A DNA stretch of 64,000 nt, from positions 496,001-560,000 of the forward strand of contig NZ_FPJG01000006.1 in the NCBI RefSeq assembly GCF_900119165.1, written 5' to 3'. This DNA is from Amycolatopsis australiensis (lineage in GTDB: Bacteria; Actinomycetota; Actinomycetes; Mycobacteriales; Pseudonocardiaceae). Shown in pieces: positions 8,492 through 17,332 of the stretch (position 1 is its first letter; every line of letters begins with the position of its first letter). Position numbers and translations under genes: made by a program. The notes under the pieces are model-generated. The model ran no database searches and was not told where the DNA came from. It was given only the letters and a program-made list of their open reading frames with translations.

Positions 8492-8965
8492 CTACGCCCC
8501 GCCGGTGCGGTCCCGTTGCAGGCCCGCGTTGTTCGGGCGGCCCTCGAAGCGGGTCGAAAGCACGACGGTCGTGTTCGTCCGCCCGACGCCGGGGATGCGG
8601 CGGAGCCGGCCGAGGGTCCGCTCCAGCTCGTCGACGGTCGACACGCGCACCTTGACGACGAACGCTTCGTCACCCGCCACCGCGTAGCAGCTCTCGACCT
8701 CGTCGAGCTCGGCGAGCGCGTCGGCGACGTCGTCCTCCGTCGCGGTGTCGGTCGGGTGGATGCTGACGAGGGCGGTGACGCCGAGGCCGACCGAGTTCGG
8801 GTCGACGACCGCGTGGTAGCCGGTGATCACGCCGGCGGCTTCCAGCTTGCCGACCCGCTCGTGCACCGACGACGCGGACAACCCGACGGCCCGTCCGAGG
8901 TCGGCGTAGGTGGCCCGTCCGTTGATGCGCAACGCCGCGATGATCTTCCGGTCCAACTGATCCAC
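8492..8965 (-). CDS. Lrp/AsnC family transcriptional regulator
   Basis: The 157-residue protein begins LDRKIIAALRINGRATYADLGRAVGLS, the classical AsnC-type winged HTH (residues 1-60). A RAM ligand-binding domain follows (about 68-150) with typical VSIHPTDTATEDDVADAL and LRRIPGVGRTNTTVVLST segments. Members sense amino acids or related metabolites. Because the Cds1-like cysteine enzyme lies two genes downstream on the same strand, control of cysteine or sulfur metabolism is plausible but unproven. The start is GTG 8965. TAGAGT lies six bases before it, which suggests a leaderless message. Confidence 0.9.
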   Translation of the reverse strand: MDQLDRKIIAALRINGRATYADLGRAVGLSASSVHERVGKLEAAGVITGYHAVVDPNSVGLGVTALVSIHPTDTATEDDVADALAELDEVESCYAVAGDEAFVVKVRVSTVDELERTLGRLRRIPGVGRTNTTVVLSTRFEGRPNNAGLQRDRTGGA

Positions 8966-9245
8966 GGGATCACTCTATGCGGTTGGACAATCCCCCATTG
9001 GCACCACGCCTGACGGCCGGTGACCCGCCGGAATCACGTCTCCGCACGTCAGCTCGCCGGACGGCCGGTTGCCGAAGGTAAACATCATGTCCGTTTTGAC
9101 CTTTAAGGGCTCTTTACTCAAGGACAACCGTTCGAGTACCCGACGGGTGAAGTGCAACGATTGCCGTGTTGGCTACCCCGGCGCGACGGGCCAGAAGGGC
9201 CCGGACGCCTCCGGTATAGCAGTGAGGTCGTTAAGGAGGCGGAAA
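8966..9245. other. Intergenic region between divergent lrp and bldC
   Basis: These 280 bases hold the promoters of two divergent regulators. Bases 9085-9125 are unusually AT-rich for this genome (the TTTTGACCTTTAAGGGC region), which suggests promoter or regulator-binding DNA. A GGGCC-AGAA-GGGCCC hairpin lies near 9189-9203. I can define no operator with confidence. Confidence 0.4.
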
Positions 9246-9458
9246 ATGACCGCGACGATGGGCGGACGCCTGCTCACCCCTGGCGAGGTGGCGGCGCTGT
9301 TCCGGGTGGACCCGAAGACCGTGACCCGGTGGGCGACCGCGGGCCGGATCGGCTCGATCCGGACCCCGGGCGGGCACCGGCGGTTCCGGGAATCCGAGGT
9401 CAACGAGCTCCTCGCGGAGCTGACCACGGACGCCAGCGAACCGGCTCGCAAGGCCTGA
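9246..9458 (+). CDS. bldC: BldC-type MerR-family DNA-binding protein
   Basis: This is a 70-residue one-domain winged HTH of the BldC family. The core LLTPGEVAALFRVDPKTVTRWATAGRIG and TPGGHRRFRESEV (residues 9-52) are almost the same as Streptomyces BldC, a developmental regulator that binds direct repeats cooperatively. AAGGAGG lies 6 bases before ATG 9246. This decides the start against an open in-frame extension back to 9069. A clear terminator follows. In Streptomyces BldC holds back the start of development. Its role in this organism is inferred. Confidence 0.95.
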   Translation: MTATMGGRLLTPGEVAALFRVDPKTVTRWATAGRIGSIRTPGGHRRFRESEVNELLAELTTDASEPARKA

Positions 9459-9471
9459 ACCACCCGACGCC

Positions 9472-9525
9472 AGGGCCGTGCCGGGCACGGGGACCGCTCC
9501 CCGGCCCCGCACGGCCCTTCGGTTT
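9472..9525 (+). terminator. Terminator after bldC
   Basis: AGGGCCGTGC (9472-9481) pairs perfectly with GCACGGCCCT (9509-9518). TCGGTTTT follows, so this is a hairpin with a U-rich tail 14 bases after the bldC stop. Confidence 0.8.
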
Positions 9526-9682
9526 TCCGGAGGGTTCACGCGGGTTTTCGCGAACCGTCCGCACGCCGGAGCCGTATCCGGACCAGGGGCACCTGTTCCG
9601 GTCGTCACCCCACCCGAGGCGGTTCGGGCCGAAACCCGGCCCGACGGGTTAACCTCGGGGGACCCACACGGAAGGATCCGGC

Positions 9683-9868
9683 ATGCTCGCTCTGCTCGCG
9701 GCGGTCGGCGCGCTGGTCGTCGCCCTGCTCCTGTGGCGGTCGTTCGCCGGCCAGCGGATCGGGGTCACCTCGGCCCCCCGCCGCGCCCCGATCGCCCCGG
9801 ACGACGATCCCGACTTCCTGCGCCAGCTGGCCGAACAGCAACGCAAACGCCGGGACGAAGACCACTAG
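9683..9868 (+). CDS. Small single-pass membrane protein, unknown
   Basis: The 61-residue product has an N-terminal transmembrane helix (residues 1-19, LALLAAVGALVVALLLW). A soluble tail follows, ending in a charged coiled-coil-like stretch DFLRQLAEQQRKRRDEDH. AAGGA lies 6 bases before the ATG. It faces the MinD-like gene tail to tail, 15 bases apart. I recognise no family. Size and layout resemble small membrane anchors that recruit partners through the charged tail, but no partner is apparent. Confidence 0.7.
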   Translation: MLALLAAVGALVVALLLWRSFAGQRIGVTSAPRRAPIAPDDDPDFLRQLAEQQRKRRDEDH

Positions 9869-9883
9869 CCAAGGTCGCGCGGA

Positions 9884-11275
9884 TCAGCGGTAACCCTGGG
9901 AAAGCGGGGTGGCGAAGCCGTCGGCGACGGTCGCGGCCAGCTCCAGCAGGGCCAGGCGCGTGTCGCCGGACAGGCGGTCCAGCTCGATCTCCGCGCCCTC
10001 TTCCAGGTGCGGGTCGAACGGCACGCGGCAGACCGCGCGGACCTTGGCGCCGAAGTGCGCCGACAGCTTGTCGAGGTCGACCGAGCCGCCCTTGGGCCGG
10101 ACCGAGTTGATCACCGCCACCGAGCGTTTCACCAGCTCGCCGTAGCCGTGCGCCTCGAGCCAGTCCAGCGTCGCCGAGGCGCTGCGGGCGCCGTCGACCG
10201 AGCCCGAGGACACCACGACCAGCGCGTCCGCGACGTCCAGGACACCCTTCATCGCCGAGTGCATCAGGCCGGTCCCGCAGTCGGTCAGCACGATGTTGTA
10301 GAAGTGCTCCAGCAGGTTGACCGTGCGCCGGTAGTCGTCTTCGGAGAAGGCCTCGGAAACGGCCGGATCCTGCTCGCTGGCGAGGATTTCCAGCCGGCTG
10401 GCGCCCTGGGACGTGTAGGACCGCACGTCGCTGTAGCGCGTGATGCGGGCCGCGTCGCGCAGCAGGTGACGGACCGTGGCGGTGGTCTCCAGCGGGATCT
10501 TCTGCGACAGCGTGCCGCGGTCGGGGTTGGCGTCCACGGCCACGACGCGGTCGCCGCGCAGCGACGCGAACGTCGAGCCCAGTGTCGTCGTCACGGTCGT
10601 CTTGCCGACGCCGCCCTTGAGCGACAGCATCGCGATCTTGTAGCACCCGCGCAGCGGCTGGTTGACGCGCGCGATGAGGTCGCGGCGCTGGGTGTCGGCC
10701 GGGCTCTCGCCCGGGTTGATCAGCTTGCCGCTGCCGAGGTAGACGGCCTTGCGCCAGCCCGACTGCGGGGGCCGCTTGGTCTGCTTGACCAGGTGCGCGG
10801 TCGACAGGTCGTGACCGTGGCCCGGCTGCGGCGGCGCCGCGTGCCTGCCGCCCTGCGGCTGGGGCAGGCCGGGCTGCTGCTGCGGCGGGTACTGCGCCTG
10901 GGCCTGGGCGTACTGCTGCGCCGGGTCGTACTGCGGGTGCAGCGGCGGCAGGTTCTGGTCGTAGCCGTACGGCGGCACCTGGTGCGGCCCGGACACCGCC
11001 GGGTTCGGCACCTGGTGCGGGCCCGACACCGCCGGGTTCGGCAACTGGTGCGGGCCCGACACGACCGGGTTCGGCACCTGATGCGGGCCCGACGCCGCCG
11101 GGTTCGGCGGCGGCGCGACGGCCTGGGTCGGCTGCACGTCGTACGCGCCCGAGGTCTCCGGGTGCGGGTGTGAGTCCGTCCGGTCGTCGGCGAACAGCCC
11201 CGGTTGCTGCGGGGCAGCCGCCTGTTCAGCCTGTTCGGGGTGGCCAGGAGCCGATTCTTCGCTGGGTCCGGTCAC
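9884..11275 (-). CDS. MinD/ParA-like ATPase with proline-rich repeat N-terminus
   Basis: The 463-residue protein has two parts. Residues 1-170 are low-complexity Pro/Gln/His-rich sequence, including four 11-residue repeats of the type PNPAVSGPHQV. Residues 210-460 form a deviant Walker A ATPase: SLKGGVGKTTVTTTLG near 217-232, VVAVDANPDRGTLSQ, and VLTDCGTGLM. Such fusions are known in actinobacteria near type VII secretion genes (EspI-like) and at the ccs locus of mycobacteria (Rv0530 position). No ESX genes are present here. It lies on the same strand as ccsB, 78 bases downstream. Its partner and cargo are unknown. Confidence 0.85.
   Translation of the reverse strand: MTGPSEESAPGHPEQAEQAAAPQQPGLFADDRTDSHPHPETSGAYDVQPTQAVAPPPNPAASGPHQVPNPVVSGPHQLPNPAVSGPHQVPNPAVSGPHQVPPYGYDQNLPPLHPQYDPAQQYAQAQAQYPPQQQPGLPQPQGGRHAAPPQPGHGHDLSTAHLVKQTKRPPQSGWRKAVYLGSGKLINPGESPADTQRRDLIARVNQPLRGCYKIAMLSLKGGVGKTTVTTTLGSTFASLRGDRVVAVDANPDRGTLSQKIPLETTATVRHLLRDAARITRYSDVRSYTSQGASRLEILASEQDPAVSEAFSEDDYRRTVNLLEHFYNIVLTDCGTGLMHSAMKGVLDVADALVVVSSGSVDGARSASATLDWLEAHGYGELVKRSVAVINSVRPKGGSVDLDKLSAHFGAKVRAVCRVPFDPHLEEGAEIELDRLSGDTRLALLELAATVADGFATPLSQGYR
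10974..11105. repeat. Four 33-base tandem repeats in the MinD-like gene
   Basis: Four consecutive units encode PNPxxSGPHQ(V/L). The units differ at a few bases. They lie wholly in frame, so copy-number change would lengthen or shorten the linker without breaking the protein. Confidence 0.85.
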
Positions 11276-11353
11276 CGGTGTAAACCTCCGCGCACTCCGC
11301 CCGACATCGCCACTCCCCCGGTGACGACGGTAGTCGGCGTACCCGCGGTCTGC

Positions 11354-12322
11354 TCAGCCCACCCCGGCGTAGGAGTGCAAGCCCGCCGTGACCAGGTTCA
11401 CGAAGAACAGGTTGAAGATCATCGCGGCGAACCCGACGATGTTGATCGCCGCGGCCCGGGCGCCGCGCCAGCCCGCGGTCGCCCGCGAGTGCAGGTAGGC
11501 GGCGTAGATCACCCAGGCGATGAACGCGACGGTCTCCTTGGGGTCCCAGCCCCAGAACCGGCCCCACGCCGACTCGGCCCAGACCGCGCCGCAGAGCACG
11601 CCGAAGGTGAACACCGGGAAGGCGAAGATCGTCGTCCGGTAGGCGATCCGGTCGAGGACGTCGGCCGCGGGCAGCTTCGAGGCGAACCGGGCGAACTTGG
11701 TCCCGTCCTTCTCGTACGCCGACCGGAACAGATAAAGCACGCTCGCGACACCCGGCACCAGGAAGACGCCGGAGCCGATGATGGCCGCCGAGACGTGGAT
11801 GACCAGCCAGTAGGACTGCAGCGCGGGCTGGACCGGCGCCGCGGTCGTGTACAGCAGCGTGCCGTTGATGAACATCAGGATCACGACGGGCAGCAGCAGG
11901 AAGCCGGTCAGGTGCCGGACCGGGAACTTCCACATCACGACCAGCCAGGTGACCACCGTGATGAAGGTGACCGCCATGCCGTACTCGTACATGTTGCCCC
12001 ACGGCGCGCGGTGCACGGCGAGCCCGCGCAGCACGATCGCCGACAGCTGCAGCAGCGCGCCGAGGACGAGCAGCGACGCGCCCATCCGGCCGATCCGCTC
12101 GGGACGCCCGACCTCGCGCTGACCGGCAGGGACGTCCTCGACCGGCGGCCCACCCGCGCCGACGAGCTCACGGGCCCGCAGCTTGGCGCGCTCGGTGGCG
12201 AGCCGGCCCTTGGCGCCGAAGCCCTGTTCGATCAGCGTCATCATCAGCGCGACGACGTAGATCGCGGCGGCGGTGGTGTACAGCCAGTCGCTGTAGGTCG
12301 AGAGCGTCTCGTTGATCGGCAT
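11354..12322 (-). CDS. ccsB: Cytochrome c biogenesis protein CcsB (haem handling)
   Basis: This is a polytopic membrane protein of the system II haem channel and ligase, 322 residues. The Trp-rich haem motif WGRFWGWDPKETVAFIAW lies near residues 246-263, and conserved His residues are in the flanking helices (for example VHRAPWGNMYEYG and VIHVSAAI). With ResB it exports haem and attaches it to apocytochromes c outside the membrane. It is three bases downstream of resB, last gene of the cytochrome c run. Confidence 0.95.
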   Translation of the reverse strand: MPINETLSTYSDWLYTTAAAIYVVALMMTLIEQGFGAKGRLATERAKLRARELVGAGGPPVEDVPAGQREVGRPERIGRMGASLLVLGALLQLSAIVLRGLAVHRAPWGNMYEYGMAVTFITVVTWLVVMWKFPVRHLTGFLLLPVVILMFINGTLLYTTAAPVQPALQSYWLVIHVSAAIIGSGVFLVPGVASVLYLFRSAYEKDGTKFARFASKLPAADVLDRIAYRTTIFAFPVFTFGVLCGAVWAESAWGRFWGWDPKETVAFIAWVIYAAYLHSRATAGWRGARAAAINIVGFAAMIFNLFFVNLVTAGLHSYAGVG

Positions 12323-12325
12323 GCC

Positions 12326-13924
12326 TCAGCCCTTCTGACCACTGATCAGGCGTTCACTGATCTTGTGGAACTCTTCGCCGTACCCCGCCTGGTCGGTGCG
12401 GGCGAGTCCGGCGACCTCGATCACGGTACCCGGGTCGTCCTCGGTTCCCGGCTTCACCCGCACCCACAGCCGCCGGCGCTTGACCAGCAGCGACGCGCCG
12501 AGGCCGAGGAACATCGCGATGGCGAAGCCGAGCACGAATCCCTGCGTCGGGTCGTGGGAGACCTGCAGCGACACCCAGTGCCCGACGCCGTCGAAGCGGA
12601 TCTTGGTGCCGTCGTCCAGCTTGATCTCCTGGCCGACCTTGAGGTTCTGGCGGGCGACCTTCTTCAGGCGGCCGTCGTCGATCAGCGACTGGTCGACCTC
12701 GAAGACGGACTGCCCGCGCCCGGCGTCCAGGCCGAGGTCGCCGCGCAGGACGTCGACGGCGACGGCGGGGTCCTTCAGCTCCGGCGCCGACGACGTCAGG
12801 ACGTTGCCGTGCAGGAACGCCGTAGGCGCGAAGAGGCCGGTGACGGCCAGCTGGCGGGTCCGCCGCTGCACCTCGTCGGTGATGCCGGGCTGGTCGAACT
12901 TCGTGGCGCCCTCGGCGAGCATCGTGCCGGGGTCGACGGTGCGCCACTGCGTGTTCTGCGTGCGCTGCTCGCCGTCCGGGAAGGTGACCGTGAACTTCGG
13001 CGAGTAGCCCTGGCCGAGCAGGTAGACGCGGTCGCCCGCGGTCCGCAGCGGGGAGTTGACCTCGAGGCCGTACGGGCGCCAGGTGTTCGTGTCGAGGTCG
13101 GGGCCGGACTGGTACTCGATGTTCGAGTGGTAGTAGTCCGGCTGGCCGGACGCGGTGTAGCGCGCGGTGAAGTCGTTGACCTTCACGCAGAAGGGGTCGA
13201 GGTCGGTGCCGTCGACGCGCAGGCCCGCGTTGAAGGAGTCGTAGTTGTAGATGCCGGAGTTGCAGAAGGTGCTGCCGTCGGCCTGGACGATGACCTGGCC
13301 CTCGTAGCCGTAGAGCTTGCCGAGCGCGAAGAAGACGATCAGGCCGAGCATGCTGAAGTGGAAGAGCAGGTTGCCGGTTTCGCGCAGGTAGCCGCGTTCG
13401 GCGGAGATCGTCCGGACGCCGTCGGCCTCTTCGCGCTCGACGCGGCGCCAGCCGGACAGGTGCTTGTGGACGGCCGCGATCTCGGCGGCCACGTCGTTCT
13501 CGCCGCGGCCGAGCCGGTAGTGCGGCATCCGCGTCAGGTTGCGCGGGGTCAGCACCGGCTTGGCGCGCATCGCCTTGACGTAGTCGAAGCTGCGCGGGGT
13601 CAGGCAGCCGACCAGCGAGATCATCAGCAGCAGGTAGATCGCCGAGAACCAGACGCTGGAGTAGACGTCGTAGAACTCGAGCTTGTCGAGCAGGGTGCCC
13701 CACCAGCCGTGGGCGGCGATGTACTCGTCGACCTTGGGAGCGTTCAGCTTGCGCTGCGGCAGCAGCGCCCCGGGCAGGGCGGCCAGCGCGAGCAGGAAGA
13801 GCAGGACGAGCGCGGTGCGCATCGACGTCAGGCCGCGCCAGGTGTTACGCAGGAAAGCCAGGACGCGGCGGACCGGGCTCGTGTGGCGCTTGGGCGCTTC
13901 GGGGGGTGCTTCGGTGGTCGTCAC
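12326..13924 (-). CDS. resB: Cytochrome c biogenesis protein ResB
   Basis: The 532-residue ResB partner of CcsB has transmembrane helices near residues 40-60, 95-115 and 190-210 and a large extracytoplasmic domain. A final helix sits near 470-490. The sequence LLPQRKLN after the first helix and the GNLLFHFSMLGLIVFFALGKLYGYEG stretch are typical. GTG 13924 is chosen because its GTGA overlaps the ccdA stop, which couples translation. An open frame continues upstream but does not resemble ResB. Confidence 0.94.
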   Translation of the reverse strand: MTTTEAPPEAPKRHTSPVRRVLAFLRNTWRGLTSMRTALVLLFLLALAALPGALLPQRKLNAPKVDEYIAAHGWWGTLLDKLEFYDVYSSVWFSAIYLLLMISLVGCLTPRSFDYVKAMRAKPVLTPRNLTRMPHYRLGRGENDVAAEIAAVHKHLSGWRRVEREEADGVRTISAERGYLRETGNLLFHFSMLGLIVFFALGKLYGYEGQVIVQADGSTFCNSGIYNYDSFNAGLRVDGTDLDPFCVKVNDFTARYTASGQPDYYHSNIEYQSGPDLDTNTWRPYGLEVNSPLRTAGDRVYLLGQGYSPKFTVTFPDGEQRTQNTQWRTVDPGTMLAEGATKFDQPGITDEVQRRTRQLAVTGLFAPTAFLHGNVLTSSAPELKDPAVAVDVLRGDLGLDAGRGQSVFEVDQSLIDDGRLKKVARQNLKVGQEIKLDDGTKIRFDGVGHWVSLQVSHDPTQGFVLGFAIAMFLGLGASLLVKRRRLWVRVKPGTEDDPGTVIEVAGLARTDQAGYGEEFHKISERLISGQKG

Positions 13925-14694
13925 AGCGGCAGCCTCAGGTCGCCGGCGAGCTCGTTGCGGAGCCAGCCCATCAGATCCCCCCAGACGCCGGTGACCAGCA
14001 GGATGCCGACGACCATCAGCAGCACGCCGCCGAAGATCTGCACCTGGCGGCCGTGCCGGCGCACCCAGTCGGTGGCGCGCACGGCCCAGCGGGCACCGAG
14101 CGCGATGAGCAGGAACGGCACGCCGAGGCCGAGGCAGTAGACGGCGATGAGCAGGTAGCCGCGGGCCTCGGCGCCGCCGGTGGCGCTGGCGAGCGTGGTG
14201 ACGGCGGAGAGCGTGGGGCCGATGCAGGGCGTCCAGCCGAGGCCGAAGACGGCGCCGAGCAGCGGAGCACCCCAGATCCCGCCGCCGGGGACGCGGTGCG
14301 AGCGGACCTCCCGCTGCAGGCCGGGGATCCAGCCGAGGAAGACGAGGGCCATGCCGATGGTGAGGACACCGCCGATGCGCTGGAGGAGGTCCTGGTTGAG
14401 CACGAGCGTGTCGGCGAGCCAGACGAGCGTGCCGAGGGTGGCGACGAAGACGACGGTGAACCCGAGCACGAAGAGCAGAGCGGCCCCGAGGACGGCCCAG
14501 CGGCCCTGTTTGCGTTCTTCGTCGGCGCTGACGGCGGGAGCATCGGCCCCGACGAGCGCGGCGAGATAGGCGAGGTACCCCGGCACGAGCGGCACCACGC
14601 AGGGCGAGGCGAAGGAGAGGGCCCCGGCGAGCAGCGCAACGCCCGCAGCGAGCAGCAGCGGTCCGGAGATCGCCAGCTCGGTAACGGAGTTCAC
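13921..14694 (-). CDS. ccdA: Cytochrome c biogenesis protein CcdA
   Basis: This 257-residue thiol-disulfide transporter has six transmembrane helices. Characteristic redox Cys segments are SFASPCVVPLVPGYLAYL (about residues 28-45) and GWTPCIGPTLSAV (about 157-169). It carries electrons from cytoplasmic thioredoxin to the extracytoplasmic TlpA-like protein next door, keeping apocytochrome cysteines reduced. It starts at GTG 14694. The 122 bases upstream hold two 12-base GGACC...GGTC palindromes that may control the ccdA-resB-ccsB part. Confidence 0.95.
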   Translation of the reverse strand: MNSVTELAISGPLLLAAGVALLAGALSFASPCVVPLVPGYLAYLAALVGADAPAVSADEERKQGRWAVLGAALLFVLGFTVVFVATLGTLVWLADTLVLNQDLLQRIGGVLTIGMALVFLGWIPGLQREVRSHRVPGGGIWGAPLLGAVFGLGWTPCIGPTLSAVTTLASATGGAEARGYLLIAVYCLGLGVPFLLIALGARWAVRATDWVRRHGRQVQIFGGVLLMVVGILLVTGVWGDLMGWLRNELAGDLRLPL

Positions 14695-14747
14695 CCCGTT
14701 GAGGGTAGGCAGTGAGGTCCGGGTGAGAACGCCGGGGCCGGTTCACA

Positions 14748-14781
14748 GGACCTCGGTCACAGCAGTTCAGGACCTTGGTCC
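14748..14781. promoter_or_regulatory. Paired quasi-palindromes upstream of ccdA
   Basis: GGACCTCGGTCA (14748-14759) and the perfect-armed GGACCTTGGTCC (14770-14781) start 22 bases apart, two helical turns. They lie 54-87 bases before the ccdA start. They look like a double operator. The binding protein is unknown. Confidence 0.4.
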
Positions 14782-14816
14782 CGGTTCGTCCCGGCCCAGC
14801 CGAGCGGGGCGGGCGG

Positions 14817-15380
14817 TCAGGCCTCCGCGTCCAGGCCCTTCACCACCGGCAGCAGGTCCTGGGCCAGCACCTGCCGCAGGAACACCGCCGCCACCCGGTG
14901 CTGCTTGTCCAGCACGAGCGTCGACGGGATGATGTTGCGCGGGTAACCGGTCAGCTTCAGCAGCACCCGGCCGTCCGGGTCGTAGATCGACGGGTACGTC
15001 AGCCCGCGGTCCCGGACGAAGTCCTGCGCCACCTCGCGCGCCGGGTCACGGACGTCGATGCCCACCACCTGCACACCCTGCTTGGCCAGCGACTCCATCT
15101 CCGGTGCCTCCGTGCGGCACGGCCCGCACCACTGGCCCCACAGGTTGAGCACGAGCACCTTGCCCGGGAAGTCGGCCAGCGACAGCTGCTTGCCCTCGTG
15201 CATCAGGTCTTCGCCCGCCAGCACCGGGGCCGTCTGGCGCTGGGCGACGTCGTAGGTGATGTCGACCTTGCCGCCCGGGGACACGAAACTGAAGCTGCTG
15301 CCCTGGACCACCGCGTCCTTGCCGCTGCTGCAGCCCGCCAGTGCCAGCACCGCCGCCGCCACGCACACCAGCCGCTTCAT
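14817..15380 (-). CDS. TlpA/ResA-like thioredoxin-fold lipoprotein
   Basis: The 187-residue protein has a lipobox near VLALAGCSS (lipidated Cys near residue 17). A thioredoxin fold has the redox motif WCGPC in LNLWGQWCGPCRTEAP near residues 85-100. It is the expected extracytoplasmic partner of CcdA that reduces apocytochrome c cysteines. ATG 15380 overlaps the stop of the upstream phosphatase (ATGA). The same order (hemL, phosphatase, TlpA, ccdA, resB, ccsB) is known from mycobacteria (Rv0524-Rv0529). Confidence 0.93.
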   Translation of the reverse strand: MKRLVCVAAAVLALAGCSSGKDAVVQGSSFSFVSPGGKVDITYDVAQRQTAPVLAGEDLMHEGKQLSLADFPGKVLVLNLWGQWCGPCRTEAPEMESLAKQGVQVVGIDVRDPAREVAQDFVRDRGLTYPSIYDPDGRVLLKLTGYPRNIIPSTLVLDKQHRVAAVFLRQVLAQDLLPVVKGLDAEA

Positions 15381-16003
15381 GCCCCGGTCACCTTCGGGTC
15401 CGTCGTGCCCGCCGGCTCGCTGTAGACGATCTCCCGCAGCTCGTCGCCGTCGAACACCAGCGACGTCAGCGACGCCAGCGAGCACTGGCGACGCCGTGGG
15501 TCGTGCCACAGGCGCTTGCCCTCGAGGAACCGCCGCAGCGTCCAGATCGGCAGCTGGTGCGACACGCACAGCGCCTCGTGGCCGAGTGCCGCCTCGCGGG
15601 CCCGGTGGACCGCGCTCAGCATCCGGTGCGCGATCTCGATGTACGGCTCGCCCCACGACGGCTTGAAGGGGTTCACCAGCTTCGGCCAGTGGCGAGGCTC
15701 CCGCAGCGCGCCGTCGCCGACCGCGACGTGCAGGCCCTCGAACTGGTTGCCTGCCTCGATCAGGCCCTCGTCGGTCGCGATGTCGAGCCGGTGCGCCGCG
15801 GCGATCGGGGCCGCCGTCTCCTGGGCCCGCTGCAGCGGCGACGCGACGACGTGCACCAGGTCGTGACCCGCGACCGCTTCGGCGACCGTCAGTGCCTGAC
15901 GCTGTCCGCGCTCGGAGAGCCGGTAGCCCGGCAGACGGCCGTACAGGATCTTCTCGGGGTTGTGCACTTCGCCGTGACGCAGCATGTGGACGACGGTCGT
16001 CAC
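15377..16003 (-). CDS. Histidine phosphatase family protein
   Basis: The 208-residue phosphoglycerate-mutase-like enzyme begins [15 protein letters not shown], with the catalytic His in RHGE near residue 10. The second conserved His is in [11 protein letters not shown] near 157. The substrate is not known. Its place between hemL and the TlpA gene is conserved in mycobacteria, so a role linked to haem or cytochrome c is possible but untested. GTG 16003 overlaps the hemL stop (GTGA), and its own stop overlaps the TlpA start. Confidence 0.9.
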   Translation of the reverse strand: MTTVVHMLRHGEVHNPEKILYGRLPGYRLSERGQRQALTVAEAVAGHDLVHVVASPLQRAQETAAPIAAAHRLDIATDEGLIEAGNQFEGLHVAVGDGALREPRHWPKLVNPFKPSWGEPYIEIAHRMLSAVHRAREAALGHEALCVSHQLPIWTLRRFLEGKRLWHDPRRRQCSLASLTSLVFDGDELREIVYSEPAGTTDPKVTGA

Positions 16004-17301
16004 TGGACGGCTCCAGCCGCCGCACGCGCCGCCGCGGGGAGAGCCGCTTCGATCACCGAGAACGCTTCGTCGTCCATGGCCGCGTTGACGAACCAGGCCT
16101 CGTACGCGCTCGGAGGCCCGTACACGCCTCCGTCGAGCAACGCGTGGAAGAACGGCGGGAAGCGCCACGTCTCGGACGCCTGAGCCTCGGCGTAGTTGCG
16201 CACGGGCTGCTCTCCGAAGAACACGCTCACCAGGTTGCCCGCGTACTGGACGTTGTGCGCAACGCCGGCTTCGCTCAGCGCCGCGTCGAACAGCGAGCCG
16301 AGACGCTTCGCGTTGGCGTCGAGAGCCGCGTACACGGCGTCGTCGGCCGCGCGCAGCGTCGCGAGGCCCGCGGCGACGGCGACGGGGTTCCCGGACAGCG
16401 TGCCGGCCTGGTAGACCGGGCCGCCCGGGGCGAGCTTGGCCATCACGTCGGCGCGGCCGCCGAACGCCGCGGCCGGCAGGCCGCCGGACATCACCTTGCC
16501 GAACGTGTAGAGGTCGCCGGCCACGCCTTCGAGGCCGTACCAGCCCGCGCGCGAGACGCGGAACCCGGTCATCACCTCGTCCATGACGAGCAGCGCGCCG
16601 TGCTCGTGGGCGATCTCACGCAGCCCCGCGTTGAAGCCGTCGGCCGGGGCGACCGCACCCATGTTGCCCGCCGCCGCTTCGGTGATCACCGCGGCGATCT
16701 CACCCGGATTGTCCACAAAGGACTTCCGGACGGCGTCGAGGTCGTTGTAGGGCAGCACCAGCGTGTCCGCGGCCTGGGCGCCGGTCACCCCGGGTGACGT
16801 CGGCAGCCCGAGCGTCGCGACGCCGGAGCCGGCCTGGGCGAGCAGCGCGTCGACGTGACCGTGGTAACAGCCGGCGAACTTCACGATCTTCGAGCGGCCG
16901 GTGAAGCCCCTGGCCAGCCGGATCGCGCTCATCGTGGCCTCGGTGCCCGAGTTGACCAGCCGGACCTGCTCGACCGGCTCGACCCGGGCGATGATCTCCT
17001 CGGCCAGCTCGACCTCGCCGATCGTCGGCGTGCCGAACGACAGCCCGGACGTCGCCGCCGCGCGCGCCGCCTCGACGACCGCCGGGTGCGCGTGGCCGAG
17101 GATCATCGGGCCCCACGACGACACCAGGTCGACATAGCGGTTGCCGTCGGCGTCCCACAGGTGCGGGCCCTCGCCGCGGACCATGAACCGCGGGGTGCCG
17201 CCGACGGAGTTGAACGCGCGAACCGGCGAGTTCACCCCGCCCGGGACGGCCGCCTTGGCGCGTTCGAACCATGCCTTGGACTGCTCGGTTCCAGTGCTCA
17301 C
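16000..17301 (-). CDS. hemL: Glutamate-1-semialdehyde 2,1-aminomutase
   Basis: HemL converts glutamate-1-semialdehyde to 5-aminolevulinate, the second step of the C5 haem route begun by HemA. This is a class III aminotransferase of 433 residues, the usual size. The N-terminal segment is [15 protein letters not shown], and the PLP-binding Lys is in [18 protein letters not shown] near residue 266. [16 protein letters not shown] lies near 150. It heads the minus-strand run into cytochrome c genes, which makes sense since both products are needed together. Confidence 0.97.
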   Translation of the reverse strand: MSTGTEQSKAWFERAKAAVPGGVNSPVRAFNSVGGTPRFMVRGEGPHLWDADGNRYVDLVSSWGPMILGHAHPAVVEAARAAATSGLSFGTPTIGEVELAEEIIARVEPVEQVRLVNSGTEATMSAIRLARGFTGRSKIVKFAGCYHGHVDALLAQAGSGVATLGLPTSPGVTGAQAADTLVLPYNDLDAVRKSFVDNPGEIAAVITEAAAGNMGAVAPADGFNAGLREIAHEHGALLVMDEVMTGFRVSRAGWYGLEGVAGDLYTFGKVMSGGLPAAAFGGRADVMAKLAPGGPVYQAGTLSGNPVAVAAGLATLRAADDAVYAALDANAKRLGSLFDAALSEAGVAHNVQYAGNLVSVFFGEQPVRNYAEAQASETWRFPPFFHALLDGGVYGPPSAYEAWFVNAAMDDEAFSVIEAALPAAARAAAGAVQ

Positions 17302-17332
17302 CCGTCCAGTCTCGCAAACCCGGGCGACCTGC

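Noticed and set aside
9069..9245. Upstream in-frame extension of bldC from TTG 9069
   Set aside because: AAGGAGG just before ATG 9246 and the family length of about 70 residues fix the start.
11204..14140. 978-codon plus-strand frame opposite the cytochrome c genes
   Set aside because: It is antisense to ccsB, resB and ccdA, with repeated Arg/Asp/Val composition and no domain; a codon-position shadow.
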